Source of the DNA: Euonymus europaeus
Lineage: Eukaryota; Streptophyta; Magnoliopsida; Celastrales; Celastraceae
Assembly (NCBI GenBank): GCA_963580455.1
Contig: OY756958.1
Location: forward strand, 26,982,501-27,046,500
Direction: 5' to 3'
DNA: 64,000 bases
Made by a program: the position numbers and the translations under genes. Every line of letters begins with the position of its first letter. The first letter of the stretch is position 1. Positions 11,414 to 25,398 of this stretch are shown in pieces. Under the pieces are notes generated by a model, which saw only the letters and a program-made list of their open reading frames with translations, ran no database searches and had not been told where the DNA came from.

Positions 11414-14400
11414 TTAGAAACCAGCCCATCCAGCAGGTTGAGTAGTTGTCCGCCTCTCCGATATCTTCGACTCACCAATGCCCTGAAAAGTATTTTGTTC
11501 GCTACTAGGTCCCGGTCCCTGAGAGCTGGCTGCGGGGTTAGCAGCAAAATTGTCAGTTCCAAAACCCCATGTATCGAAATTTGAAGTTACTTGAGCAGCT
11601 TGCTTATTAGGGTCACCATTTCTGGTCCTGACAGAATGAGGAGAGTTGTCCTGGGAAAGAGGTTGCTGCAATGGTTTTGGACCATCAGCAAACGCCTGCC
11701 ATGGCACAGGATTTGGGGAATTCCATCCATCACTCTCCCTCTGTTGTAAATGAAGCATATACTGTCATTATCAATGGATAATATGATTCGTGCATGATCT
11801 GTACCGACGTTAGGTAGAAACAATACCTGGGTAGTTGAATGAGGTCGAACTCCAGGTGAGCTTTGATTTCTGGAAGCGTCTTTATTTGGCGATGGAGTTC
11901 TAGCGGCAAGAGCTTGCTTCAGCTCTTGTATCTCTTGCCTTTGGGATCGGCAAATGGCAGACAGCTTATCAAATTTGGACGTTATTTCAACCTTTTCTGA
12001 GTTTACCTGCTTCAGCTGATCTCTCAGCCTCTCTATTTCAACCTCCAATGCTTCTTCATTTCCTGGTCTGTTGTTAGTCATTCCAGGGTTGAGATTACTT
12101 GTGTTGAATTCAGAGACAAATGTGTTAAAAGCCTCGTCTTGAAAAACAGTAGCCCCATCGCTCTTCAATGATCCTGGTTTCTCTGTACCAAGCTCTATGT
12201 CTTTCTGGAAAAATGTTATTTCAAAATCCTTTGAAGGACCATCCACAGGCTTAAGGGATTTACCATGCGAATGTCTCCGGGTAGCATGAGAGTGTGCATT
12301 GTCATCTTTTGCATGGCTAGTGTTCTTAGCTAAAGGATGATTTTCTGGTCGGCTTTTATCATGTTTTAATGTATTATGGCTAGTTGGTTCTTCATCAAAT
12401 TTAGGTTTGCTCGTGTTTTCAGGAACAAGAGAATCTTTTGCATGCTGAGTGGACCAAAAAGCACCAAGCCCTCCGCCACTCCCCATCCCAGAAGACGTAG
12501 TTCCGGATGACCCTCCAGACGATGGCGGGGGTGGTGGACTTCTTCGCGGCATGGAGGGCCTATCAGTAGGCTTGGAAGTACCTGTTGAATCAAATTTCCT
12601 CAAAGCATCAACATCTCTTCAATTGAAAGCAACAATAAAACCCCAAGCATGTCAACAAATTTTAATTCTATCTCATTCACATTACAACATTTTTAATTAT
12701 TTATTATTTACCGGCATTTTGTTGAGCTTTAATGTTTTCACTCAAACTCAAGCAGGTTCCAGTTGATCTTGGAAGACAAAATGTAATGTTTATTCAGGAA
12801 ATAGATAAATACATATATATACATGCCAATGGCTGTAGCATGTACAAAGATATGGAACGGTCTCACCTTCATGAATGCCAGTAGACTTCATTTCAGGAGG
12901 CCTATCAGGTAATGACTTTTGCATATTAGCAGGTAATTGCTCATTGACACGAAACCACACCTGTCAATATGGGAGGAAGATCCCAGCATCAGTAAGCAGA
13001 ATGTTAGATTCTCCAGTTCTACATTGTTTCACACAGACAATCTAAAACTAACCTAAGTTCATGGAGATGAATGGCCAATCAAGCAAAGCGCTTGCCTGCG
13101 TGATGTCTGGTCTGTCATGTGGCGAAGCTTGAAGCATGTCTCTAATTAGGCCGGTAACTGGTGAGCTGTATTTGGGTAACTCTGGAATCCGATAGTTCCC
13201 ATTTAAGATTTGCAGCTTAGATTCTCCATCAAATGCATTTTTGAAGTAGCAAATACGAAAAAGAAGACATCCTAGAGCCTGCAGATTCACACGATCACTT
13301 TAGTTACCATGTATGTTGAAGGATAACATTTAACTGTTTTCGGTTTTTGAATAATCGTGAGGATCACTAGACTTACCCATACGTCAACTTTCTCATTTAT
13401 AAGATCTCTCCGGAACAGATCCCACATCTATCTCAAAAGGAAGAAGGGAAAGAAAAAAAAACATAATTAAACACTTAACCACAATATATCACCAAAGCAC
13501 TATATGAAAGATGAAAGTATAATATCACCTCAGGGGCTCTATAGGCAGGAGTAGTGTGTTTGCGTATGTTGTCTTCTTCAATTCCCATTTCCTCAGGTTT
13601 CTCAAAGATCTTGTGATTAGTAGAAGTGCTACCAAAATCACACAACTTCCATAGTCCATCGTGTCCCAATAAAAGATTCTCAGCTTTAAGGTCTCTGGTA
13701 TCCGAATAAAAAAGAAATAGCCACAAACAATTTCTTGTCAAAACACAAAAGAAAACTCATCTAATAATTGAGTAAAAGGGCAAATAACACATGTAGTGAG
13801 GTTTGATTACTATTGCCTCATACAGAAGCCAAGACATCTTGAAATTAAAATATTGAAACATAGTTTAACTCAATGAACACCATTGATATCAGCGAATATT
13901 CGATGCCCTGCATGGTGAATCCAAACAGTGTAGCTTATAAAATAGTGTAAACTGTAGTGAACAATTCAACTCAACACTAATTGTCAGTACAACTAACCAA
14001 CAATGACTTGCTTACTAAGGAAAAAAAATGTAGCTAACAATGCACCATCTGGAGAGACTGTATCAAGGTAATAAACACACACAGACAGAATCATTCATGC
14101 GCAATTAGAAAAATATACTCCCAAAGCAACACAAATCCTTATATTTTCAAGTTCTTCAATGAAAGAAACCTTTCATTAAGGAAAATAAGTATAAACCATT
14201 AAACATGGGAAGCAAGTCTAGTATCTTTAACCTGTGAGCGATAGGTGGTGACTGGCAGTGCATTGAAAAAACTGCATTACAGATATCTCGAAAAATTGAA
14301 AGGACTTGTTTCTCGTCAAAATATCCAGCTCCTCTGCTCTCCAGCACATTGACCAGAGACTTCTCACAAAATTCCATCACAAGGAGAGCTTCATTTGTTC

Positions 14401-14695
14401 TGCCCATGTCAGAGATGGAATGCGCATGAAGTGTGACAATATTGGGGTGGCCTCTAAGTGATTTCATCACAGAGATCTCCTTCATCACAAGTTCAAGTGA
14501 CTCTTCGTCATTGCATACCATGTGCTTCAAAGCATACTGCTTCGATGGGTGTACAGCATCCCGAGCAAAATAAACACACGAGAACCCTCCCTCAGCAAAG
14601 GCTTTCTGGACATGAATTTTAAGATTTCCAACATCAATGGAGCGACCTTCAAGCCCTGTTGGTTCTTTTTGCATGAATGGCTTGAACCTCCACAT
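11414..14695 (-). CDS. NAK/AAK1-type serine/threonine protein kinase
   Basis: The coding exons are 14695-14232, 13694-13529, 13427-13377, 13278-13096, 12960-12867, 12581-11827 and 11740-11414, giving 679 residues. The kinase domain spans about residues 25-300: a glycine-rich loop (EGGFSCVYFARD), VAIK-type lysine K57 in YALKHM, catalytic HRDLKAEN (D156), DFG (D174) and TTPAYRAPE. The sequence ITQVWFRVNEQLP marks the end of the domain. The tail has a proline run (PRRSPPPPPSSGG), a coiled coil (EALEVEIERLRDQLKQVNSE) and a Gly/Phe-rich C-terminus with WGF and WAGF. The numb-associated family phosphorylates clathrin adaptor subunits, so a role in endocytosis is inferred. Intron 4 has a GC donor (see findings). 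A 5'UTR intron ends at 14714, just ahead of the start codon. Confidence 0.9.
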
Positions 14696-15722
14696 GGTTA
14701 TTAGTGAAGACAGCTGAAATGCCGCACACACCGTAACAAAAATTACTCAAAAGAATACAAACCCAACTACATTAAGAATCACTGATGGCAAATTGGCAAT
14801 GAAAACATTATACATACATTAAACCCAGAAGAAAAATGCATTTCAAATGTCAAGGAAAAATTAAGAAGAAAAAAGCAGGATATTGTCTTAATATAGCAAG
14901 TTCTGAAAACCAAACAATTACGGAAAAATGACAAATTCATTGAAAAAGATACTCAATTCCAGTATTTATCTTTCTTCCAGATACATAAAGTCCAAGTTTA
15001 GTCATTTAGATTAGATCGGGTGAAAAAGAAATTTAGAGATGGAAGATAATTAGAAGTAATCCGAAGCTAATCAACAAGCAGTGGATCTGCAGCAACAAAC
15101 TCAAGATCTCAACCATCGACCTAAGAACTCGAGATCTTAAGCTCTAGGTCGACAAAATCACTGACGAAATCAATTCCCCAATATTTATTTTCTTTCCTAC
15201 ATTTCATTTCCTCTGGCATAAACATACACAACAACACGATAAAACAAGCAGTCCAGCTCAACAGATCAATAAAAATTATTGACACTCACACTAAAATAAA
15301 ACTTTTAAGGGCAAAAAGTAATTTTACCACTGATTATCCGATCGAGAGAGTAATCGATTTGATTGGTCGATTGATTAATGAGCGTGTCAAAGAAGGTAGT
15401 GAGAATCTAAAGAAATGTAAATGAAGCAGTCCCGTCCAGATATGGATCAATAAACGCAAAATCCAAGCAGGATCAAATCTTGATTTCTCAATAGAAGAAG
15501 ATCAGTTCATATTAGAGAGAGAGGGAGAGAGAGGAGGAGGAGGCTTTTAGAGAGCGAAACAAGGAAAAAGCCGGCAAGCAGGCGCCCGATATATGCGAAG
15601 TTGCAAACAGAGTGCGTTGGAGGAAGATGACGTGAACAAGACTTGCCCGCTAGAAATCCCGTGAGAGAGGTTCGGGTACGCTCGAGTATACAATTACTAA
15701 CCTTCTTGCGGTGGATTACCAC
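14696..15722 (-). promoter_or_regulatory. 5'UTR, leader intron and promoter of the NAK-type kinase gene
   Basis: An acceptor (GCATTTCAG before CTGTCTTC) sits 18 nt upstream of the start codon, so the 5'UTR is probably interrupted by a leader intron of several hundred bases. A pyrimidine-rich stretch in minus-strand sense (complement of 15510-15548) is a plausible transcribed leader. No separate protein is supported here. Confidence 0.45.
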
Positions 15723-17757
15723 GTGTCAACTCTTTATTTGCCGCAGTATAATTGGTATTTACTCCTCCGTCCAAAATTTCATTAAAAATGATTGAGATGA
15801 TCCGAATACTTGCTTGACTTCATTTTGCCGGGTGTAAATGTGTGGGCTTAAAAAAAATTCTTTGGATCCATTTCACCTTTAGATCAATTTCATCAATTGA
15901 ATATGGCTCTATCGATATCATATCTAATTCTTCAAGTGATCAAGATTTTTTTAGTATGATAATTTTGCTAAATTGTTATGTTTGAATGAGAACTCGACCA
16001 TCCTTTTCATATCTGATTGACAAATACCCGATTGATTCTATCTTTGGATCGATTCAATATATAGTTTTTCATCATCACCGTCGCTTTGGAGCTCTGAGTT
16101 GGATCAAAGTGGGTCGCGAAACTCGCCTTCATCATTTTCGTCATCGCAAAAATAGTGTTTTGTCATGCAGAACTTCAAATTTTTAAAGTTGATCGACGAA
16201 ACTCTTTTTATAATTTTTATCATTGTTAGGATGATTTTTTATTATGTCGAGATCCGAAATTCCAAAGCAGCTCTTTTACCCATTCAGTGAAAATCTCCTT
16301 CAATCAAAATTTGGAGTTTTGAGAATTGAAGGAGACATGGGGCTACAAATTGGAGTTTGGTGAGAAAGATTGAAAGATTGGTAGTGCGAAAATTGATGCA
16401 TCAAGCCTTCATGTCTAAAGTACAAAATTTGTCATAGAATCGTGGAGATGAAGGTTCAAATGGTATTTTTCAACAATATATGCGTTTAATTAGTAATTAT
16501 TAATTTTAAAAAATCATAAATTAAATCATGACATGTGTCATCATTTTATTGGTAAATAGTACTTGTTTGCCACGTCAAATATACACAGTCGTATAGTCAA
16601 TTGACACGTCAACATTGTTATGAAAAGAAGGCAAAATACTTGTTTGTAACATTATCAAAAATTATATGGGGACTTGCACATGTCAAAAGGTACAGGGCTC
16701 AATCGATTCTTTTAAAAAATATACAAGTTTTTCTAATACTTCTCCCTCCATTCTAAATATTAAGGATTCATTTGCTTCACAATTGTATTTTATATTTTTA
16801 AGCTGTTAAAAATATTGTATAAAAATTATAGAGTCCACGGTTTTAAACTGTATAGAATGTTGTAGGATGTTTGGTTCAGTTTTTCTTAAAATAAAAAGTA
16901 ATTGAAAACTTTTAAAATAGGAATGGACAATTATATAATGTGGTCGTAAAGTATTATGAGTCTCACAACTTTAAATTATGAAAAGTTATGGGATGACAAC
17001 ATTTTATTTTGCACAGTTTTGCCCCACAACGTTAAACTGTCAATAAAATGTGGCGTTTGGTTAACACAACATTTTATGCGGACCCCGCAACTTTAAACTG
17101 TGCGAAATGGAAAACAAAAGCACGCTTAATTAATGTTGGATTAAGAAAACAAACTTCCTTATATAACGTGCAGTTTTGTGTTGTGTGCTTTAAATCCTCC
17201 TCGACCCTATTTTAGGAAACAATTTTGTCTTCTTCACTCAAACCCATCAACTCATTAGTTTGAGATAATGAATATCCAATTTTTGACCAACCAGGTTGGC
17301 TCTAATAAACTTTTATCCTATGTTTGGAGTCACCCATACTCTCAGACACTCTCAGTTTTTACGCTTTACGATAACTAATACTCTATGGGACATAGTAATG
17401 TGCGATGATGGATGACTTATTACGAGTTTCGACATATAAAAGAAAGAGAATAAGGGAACATAAACAACACTGTCCAACATCTCATGTTTATGATATCTCC
17501 TACATATTTGGCATAGTTAACTTATTTCCTTTCGTTATAACAATAAAATCACTTATTTCATTCCAATAACACAGTAAAATATCAGGAGATACATATCATT
17601 TCTATAAGGGGAAACTAAATAACAATCCAAAATTCCAAATAAACCCTAAAAGGTCTTTCGTGTCATGTTAAAAAAAAGGTTAAACGCTGCGTTTTCTCTA
17701 CCCCATAATCAGTTCAGCCGCTCAGAACTCCTAAACACCATTCGCGGCTACTCTTCG
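15723..17757. other. Divergent intergenic region
   Basis: This lies between the kinase gene (-) and the zf-HIT gene (+). It is AT-rich. Around 16760-17130 several variants of an ACTTTAAACTGT motif recur in both orientations, suggesting another degraded MITE, but I cannot place its ends. A truncated copy of the small MITE family lies at 17317-17393. Confidence 0.4.
17317..17393 (+). mobile_element. Small MITE, copy 2 of 3 (truncated)
   Basis: The block CCCATACTCTCAGACACTCT followed by CAGTTTTTACGCTTTACGA and AATACTCTATGGGACA matches the interior and right side of the other two copies. The left arm with the inverted GTATAAGC block is missing. Confidence 0.65.
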
Positions 17758-20701
17758 ATGGAGCAACAACAACAACCCATGGAAGAAGACGAACGTCGAC
17801 AAAAGTTGGTCCGATTATGCGAGGAGTGCAAAGGGAACCAGTCAAAGTACACATGCCCCGGTTGCTCTCTCCGCTCTTGTAGCCTTGCTTGCGTAAGAGC
17901 CCATAAACAACGTACTGGATGCAGCGGCAAGCGCAAACTGACCCAATTTGTTCCTCTCTCCCAATTCGACGATAATCTCCTCATCTCTGGTAAATTATCC
18001 TCTCTGTGTCTGTCTTTGATTAGTCATTTATTAATTACAGGTCGAATTGGATGGTGCTGTTGCGAGTTGGGTTTTTTTTATGTACTTTTTTTTTTCTCTT
18101 TTGCAAAGTTCATGAATTTCTTCGTCTTTCATGGTGATTTCAATTCCCATTTTTGGTTGTATCTAGGACTTGATTCATGATAGATTCTGCTTTGCTTGAG
18201 GAAGAATTTCAATACCCTTTTTGCTGTAAATGTTCCCATTTTGCATTTGAAACATTTTCGGTATATGGATTGTAGTTCGCTTCTATATCTTTTCTAATCT
18301 TACTTGATAAATTCTCTGTGGGCGGTTTGTTAATTACTTAATGAAGTTTCTGACTTTTCAATTCATTTTCTTTGATTAGATTATAATTTGTTGGAAGAAG
18401 TGAAGAGGGTTGCTGAATCTGCTCAAAGAACTAGAATCAAATTGCCTGCTTATCCTCACTATAGGCTGCCATATTATCTCCAAAGACTTCAAAGTGCTGC
18501 TGCAAGTCGGAAAACAAAGCTCCTAATTGTCCCTACTGGAATGTCAAAGAGGGAGAAGAATCAATCTCGCTATGAGCAAAGGTTATTCTATGTTTGAAAT
18601 CATTTTGTGAAATTTGGATGGGATTGTGATCATCTGGACTGTTTTACCTTGTTGTTTACTCAAATGTTTCATTCTGTTGTTACTTAGATATTCTTTTTTT
18701 GTTTCTTTTATTATACAATTATGTGTATCGTATAGTTTTCTAATATACATTGCTGCCTTTAAAATGTTGATTTCGTTACTGAAGAAAGGCCGTCACTTGG
18801 CTATTGTGTGTTGTATGCCTTTGGAATTCTGATTTTGCAGCTACTGCTACTGAATTATGCATTATGTGCTCAATATTATTACTTCTTAGGAGCAGAGGGT
18901 TTTCGGTTTCCTTTAAGCTGTTGATTTGGAGATTTTAGGTTTGATTACTTTGAATATGCATTCATCTATGCTCTTAAAAAAATGTTTCTTCTTACTTTTT
19001 CAGGAAGAAATTTATCTATTGGACAATTGAGTGGCGGTTTCACTCTACAGATGTTATTTTACTTGACCACAGGTAGGTCTACTACCGCCTTTATTAGCAA
19101 CTGTTAGTTGCTAAAGCCGCTCAGTTTATTAGAGAAACTTCAATGGTACTGAATTAATAATTCCTACACGTGCATGGTTGAAATGTTAGTTTCCTGGAAT
19201 TTTCTTTTATAATTTAGAACTGGCTATCGAATTTGTTTATGTCTATAAACCTTGAATTTAGAAACAAAATGCAGTTTACAAATTTTCCTTTTTATAGTTG
19301 GAGTTGGTTGCAAATTGTAGTTGATAAAATGAATAGCAAAAGAGAAATCATGTAATGAATTTTCATTAATTGCTCATATGGGTCCACATAGTTAACCCCA
19401 AAATCATTTGGTAAAGGATTCGATGACAGTTATGATGGTTGAGATGGGTTTTTCATTGAACATTGGCCACATCATTTGCATCATCTCAAAAGTTTTAACT
19501 TAGCTAATTTGACTCAAGAATTTCTTCAATAACTGATAATTTTCTTGTTGCAGAGTGCATGAAGATGAGACCCTTGCTTCTGTCATTGAGAAGCACCTGA
19601 AAGCTGGCCCTTGGAATCATCAGCTTAGGAAATTTTGCAACGAGCCTCTGGACTCTCTCAATTTTTTTATCCGTAAATTTCCCAAGGTGTTTTGCTTTCT
19701 AATTTGATTATTCTTTCTTCACTAGGCTTTTGATAGTTGCAAATAGCTTTTTTCGAATGGTGCAAAGTGCCAATTTAAGACCTAAATGAGTTGCAACCTT
19801 GAGAAAAAGTCAACTTGTCAGTTGTGCAGATCAAATTCAAGAAACTCGATGCAATGGACACCTTGTTAATAGTTACTAACTTATGCTAGTTAGACATCAA
19901 ATCTGAGTGTCTTGCCCAGCTTAGGCAATTCTTTTATTTTGCCATTTTTGCTTAGGGTTCCTAACCATCTTTTTTCTTTTTATTTCTTGGTTCGTCTACG
20001 TTAAATTATGTCTCTAGTATGTTTCTGAATATGTTTTTTGTCCCTCTTTTTCTGCCTATCTGCCATTGCAGGGCCCCAGGTCACCTTATCGCGAGTTGGA
20101 TGTGAAGGCGCCTCTGAGGCAACTATTGGCAAATCTAGTTATTTTGGAGTACCCTGTTATTTATGTTTTTCTTCCTTCACACAGTTGCAACTTTGAAGTT
20201 GTAAAAGATTGTCATCCCCTCAGTTATAATCCAGTGCTCAAGGATTCTGCCACCAATGGTCCACCAAGCCCTAATGGTGTTCTCTTTAGGGAGGAGGAAA
20301 TTGAAGTTGAGGACGGCTCTTCGGATCCAAGGGTGGTTGATCTTATGAATGATGCAAATTCAAGCGCTGTGCATAGAATCTCAAAATGCAACAAGTCAGA
20401 GCATTTGCTAAATAATTCAGCTGGTAGGACTATGTTGGCACAAGCAGCGGAAGCCGACATTTCACCTTCCAACTCTAAGAGTGAAGGAGTAGGAATTTTT
20501 GAAGACATGGAGTTTGATTTTGACCAGGGACTGATAGATGCATACTCTGATCTGATTGCGGAAATTAATCCCGATGGCTATCTTAATTTTGAAGGTGAAT
20601 TTGAGAGAGAGACGGAATTAGAGAAACTAAGAGATCTTTTAGATATCAGTGGAGCTCACTCAATGGAGAGGGAACTAGAGGAAGGGGAGATTGCAGAATG
20701 A
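17758..20701 (+). CDS. BCD1: zf-HIT protein, box C/D snoRNA assembly factor
   Basis: The exons are 17758-17989, 18380-18581, 19004-19072, 19554-19686 and 20072-20701, giving 421 residues from the start MEQQQQPMEEDERR. A HIT zinc finger occupies residues 21-55, with ligands C21, C24, C33, C36, C41, C45, H49 and C55. Downstream sequence (GPWNHQLRKFCNEPLDSLNFF and a following FLPSHSCNFEVVKDCHPL segment) matches the Bcd1/ZNHIT6 family rather than other HIT proteins. The last roughly 140 residues are acidic. The family acts in the nucleus, helping load NOP58 and NUFIP during box C/D snoRNP assembly. An in-frame ATG at 17665 would add 31 residues rich in R, N and S, so a longer form cannot be excluded. 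Confidence 0.87.
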
Positions 20702-21277
20702 TTGGCTGTTTCAACATTATCTTCTACTTGCGAAAGCAGTTTTGGCAGCTAATTTGCACGTCGGTTCAGAGCTCGAACTGATTGAGAGCATCCCGGTAAA
20801 GCTTGCCATCAAGAGGATTACAACTAGGGCCATGTTTGATCAACTGTACTTGTTAAAGCAATTATTTTGAAGCCTCTGAAATCAGGTCGGTGTTCATTCA
20901 GTTTTTGCTTTCTGTTTGTGCTGCCTATAATGAGTCATCTTCTTACTGTTCTTTTGCACCAAAGCGTGAGTATATTGCAAGTATTTATGCTTTTTCCCCA
21001 ATATATGGACCGAGGTGAGCGGTGTTGGGCCTTTTTGTATTCATGCGGCCTGGATAAGCCTAGCCCATTAAGTTATCAGGCCTTTGTTTAGGACCAGTCT
21101 GTTATTGACTAGTGTGATTTTAACAGAGAAATGAGTAAAGCTAATGATCGAGGACAACTTTTTTATCTATCTTGATTAGATCAGAGCCATCAGACTAAGA
21201 TTAAACAAACTTAGGTGATGATTGTATATTTAAAACCCAAAAATTTGACCAATGCAACATTATTTTGTTATTGGAGC

Positions 21278-21462
21278 GGGTGGCAATAAAAAATCTGTTT
21301 TATATGGGTCTGTCTGCTAAATATTTACTTGTCTGAACTCGGTTTGGTACTGGGCAGAAAATTTATCTTTGGATCTAGATTTTAAACATAATTTATGTTC
21401 AAACTTGAATTAATCTGGGCAGGATAAATTCAATCATTTGAAATGGATATAGTTGCCACTCC
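21278..21462. mobile_element. Possible short MITE with GGGTGGCAA ends
   Basis: GGGTGGCAA at 21278-21286 is mirrored by TTGCCACTCC at 21453-21462, enclosing about 165 bp of AT-rich DNA. Shortly downstream (21497) another GGTGGCAAAAATCTGGCTC block resembles the end of the filler in intron 2 of the bromodomain gene. No clear target duplication is visible, so this is tentative. Confidence 0.35.
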
Positions 21463-24213
21463 TAGGCACCTAGCCATATATAGTGGATTAAGAAGAGTTA
21501 CGGTGGCAAAAATCTGGCTCCGAGTTGGATAATATTGGGTGTTTACAATATATTTACATGTTTAAATCAAGATTGATTTGAATTTTCAGACCTATTTAAT
21601 TGATCATACTTGATTGGAACAAAGTCGTTTGGCCCCAATAGTTTTTGGGCAGGATTCAGTTTCGGGACTGGAATCGGTAAGTTCGCATGTTTAGTTCTAA
21701 TCAACATCATGAAATATAATTTTGCTTGTTCCCAGGAATGGGAGATAGTGGTTCATGGCCAATTCAACAAGCTCTCAATGAGGCCCACGATAACAAATTA
21801 AAGACAAAATAGTGTGAATTGCAAACTACTAGGATTGTCAAAAATATGTGCATGTCCTAACACAACCAACACAGGAAGAACAAATAACATGCATTAATTT
21901 GAGGCAGAGAGTGTAAATTAACACATGCACATGCAGAGAGAGAGAGAGAGAGAGAGAGAACACCCGCTTGAGAAAAAAAAAGTGTAAGTTCTCTCTCTCT
22001 ATGTATATACCAAGAGAGAGAACTCACACACACATATATACTGTGCATGCATGCATAACCTACCATCCTCCGTTAGATATGCATAAGTGGGAAATGATTA
22101 GACAAAGTTGCTTTAGCTTTAGCTTACATTTACTGTTTCATCTATCATGATAAAGTTGTAGATGGTGAGAGGGTTCACTTTCATCACTTTTTCTCAGCAA
22201 TTACGATGACTGTGACTAAAACTAACTTGTTTTAACATCATTTATTACACATCTCATTCAAAGCCATAGATGTAGTACTAGTATAGTTGGTGGTGGGTCA
22301 GCTGAAAAGGAAATGAAGAAAATTAATGACAATTTTAAGAATCCCATTAAAAATTTAGTATTAATTTTGCAGTACTCTCTCTCTCTATATATATATATTA
22401 ACACTAGCTTGTATGTAGATTACACGATATATCAAGCATCACAAATAATGCAACAATTTTTTTTTTAATAGGAAAAACGAGGTTATATCCATTTATTATT
22501 GCCCTTATCGGATATTGTACTTCCACATATTAGACCGGATATTCTTATGATAAATTTATATAGTATTATTCTTAATTACTAAAAAAAGTTATTGGACTGT
22601 TGAGAATTTATGAGTTAGGGGTGTCCTCCAGGTTTTGGTTACAAAATTAGTTGTAAAAAATAATTGGTGATGTGATGTGTATGTGAAAGTGTTGAACAAG
22701 TGATGACCCACTTGCACGTTCATGATAGCTTAACATAATTGTATATACAAGCACAAACATTTCCAGCTACAGCTATCTCATCATTGGCAATTTGACATTA
22801 CTGAAAACATAAGCTACCCTCTCAAATCAACATATATGTCAATAAAGTGTGGTTTTCAATTTTTAATATATATTATATATATAGAACACTATGGTCAAGT
22901 AATGTAATCAAGACTTGTTAGTATAATCTAACGGTATATTTATCTAAAGCCAAACTGTACAAGTTTGTAATGTCCTGATTTGGATTCTCACTTGAATCAA
23001 TACTCACGTGATCATGCGTTGAGCTCTAGCATAACTTAACCCGTCACCATATAACAAAGTTTTGTGCATGTAACCTCGACGTCTTGAATTTGAGTCCATA
23101 TCAAATGTCAAAAAGTAAATTTGTATAGTGTCGTTATCATGTATAAAAAAAAAAGTCTTCAAGGTTTAAGTTTTACTCACACGATTATACTTAGCATGAT
23201 GCCAAAATAATGAATCACATCAGACTTTGCATTATTTGCATATAGATAACACTAATTAGTCCTTGGATTGACGTGAAAATCAATTGATGGCTAAAGATGG
23301 CCAACTAATAGCACCTAAGAAATCATCATGTCATATATATATATATATATATATATAGATATATACACATATGAAGTTGTTGAGATAGGTTTGTTAGTGA
23401 TCATATTATATCTCCATCAAACAACTAACCCACAAACAAAATTATTGGAGTTGTTAATTTAGGTGTGATATTACAGCACCATCTTCAATTTTTTTTGCAA
23501 TATTTTCAAGAGGAAAAAAAAAACCCACACATCATCAAGAATTGATGGATAAATAGTATGCCCGTACAACTTCCTGAAATCAATAAGCTCTTAAGACTCA
23601 ATCCATACACTGGGGTTAGAAAAACTAAAAATATGCAATATAATTAGTATATAATAGCAATATTAATATAGAAGAAATCCAAGATGAGTACTGTAGCAGT
23701 AGTTGGGACTCACTATCAACTACAATTATAATTGAAAGATTACAAACCTGACATGCAAGCCACATCCTGGTAATGGACTCTTTTATTATTGCATACATAC
23801 AAGTAGAGACACAGGATTCAACAGAGACATATTATAAAATAATATTTTATAATGCTAATCAATAATCATAGATTAATAATAATTAAATGATGGCATGAGG
23901 CTCACCCTTCAACACACTCTTTGTATATCCATGTATTTGGTCACCATCTACAAACTTAATTAGCAAACACATGATTTTCATAATACCAGTTAAACTAGTA
24001 TATAATTAGTAACAAAATGGCCATTTTCTACTCATTAATGTGTTTGGTGGACCGTACACATTAACACATTCTGGATTCCAAATGAATACTTGACTTGAAA
24101 AATCACGCATTGGGTCGGTGGTGAGTACGCATCACTCTTCAAAATGGGCCCACATTTTTCCTTTATTGAAATGGGTCCCACAACAACATATATCGGTCAT
24201 TCCTGGTTGGGGA

Positions 24214-24287
24214 ATGCCAACTATCCCTAAATGTATGTATCTTCAATATTATGCCAACCATCCCTAAATGTATGTATCTTCAATATT
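24214..24287. repeat. Tandem duplication of a 37-bp segment
   Basis: The segment ATGCCAACTATCCCTAAATG with its continuation to CTTCAATATT is repeated once immediately afterwards with a single-base difference in the shared part. It is non-coding. Confidence 0.75.
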
Positions 24288-25398
24288 TGGATATGGATGT
24301 GACTGATAAGATAAATTTTGAATTTGAACACGTTAAAATTGAGTGAAAATTAATGGAATTTGTGCCAGATACTTAACACGACCATTTTTTATGATCATGA
24401 TCATCATTAGAAATTCACAATTGAAAAATCACTTCACATATTATGTGAATGACGAAATTGAAATACTATTTAGGCACGCACACACAAGTACAACAAGTTT
24501 GTCACTTGTTTGTTTTGTTTCTTTCGTTATCTATGGTTGAATGGTTGTTTAATTTTTTAAAAAAACCAATAATGATATCGTATAAATTATTCTTTAGACA
24601 TTCAATGTGAGATAAACTTGGGCCGTCATAGTGTTACACTCGGGCAAACAAAAAAAAATTCACTATTTCAAAATAATAAGTTGGTGAAAATCTAATGCGT
24701 AACCATAATGATATCATTTACAATGAGAATCAAATATAGGACACTTTAAGTTCATACAGTTTCAGATCTCGTTGTTTTAACAGAAATAAAACATGTTTTA
24801 TACAACCACCCTTGATAGACTTTTAGAATTGAATTCCACATGACAATAATATTGTTATTGATTTTTTGCTTCCAATTGGAGAAGTAACATAGAAGGAAAA
24901 GGAAAGTGAATTTGGACATTCGTCATACGTGGCATGATACTTCGAACAAATTACTTGGCTGGACCCCCAAACACCCAAAAGCTGATACGTCTACGTGGTA
25001 AAGGACGAGAGGTAATTTTCTGCCACGTGGTAAAAGTGCCAACATGGCAAAGGGGTGGAGTCCAGCTGGCAAGTTGAAAAAATTATTTTGCGCAGCATCC
25101 TGCCTGGGGAACTAGATCATTTGCAGCAGTTTATTTTAACAGATTCTTTAAAATACATATAAAATGACATTATTCTTTATTTTACAGATTTTTTATCTAG
25201 CAGACACTGTATCAGATTACCTATCAGTTTCTCTACTTTATTAAAATAATGATTTCTATAACCTCTTCATTTAGTGTTTTATTAACTTTTTATAATAAAA
25301 CACTAAAGCGTTATTGTTATGAATAATTATAAATACATTAATAAACCTAAAAAAAATTAATTTAATTTATCAAAAAAATAATACAAGTTAAAAAATGG

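Larger units (their letters stand above)
20702..25114. other. Gene-poor AT-rich region
   Basis: No coding region is supported here. The first 400 bases probably include the BCD1 3'UTR. A (GA)n tract lies at about 21934-21959 and an (AT)n tract at about 23334-23357. Around 22370-24550 the DNA is AT-rich with no long frame. An element of about 185 bp with GGGTGGCAA/TTGCCACTCC ends lies at 21278-21462. Confidence 0.5.

Noticed and set aside
12709..12766. Possible extra exon of the NAK kinase gene (minus strand, sequence encoding TCLSLSENIKAQQN)
   Set aside because: With the only usable acceptor (CCAAG) the phase is wrong and a stop follows. Joining 12867 directly to 12581 gives the family-like HEGTSKPTDRPSMPRRSP.
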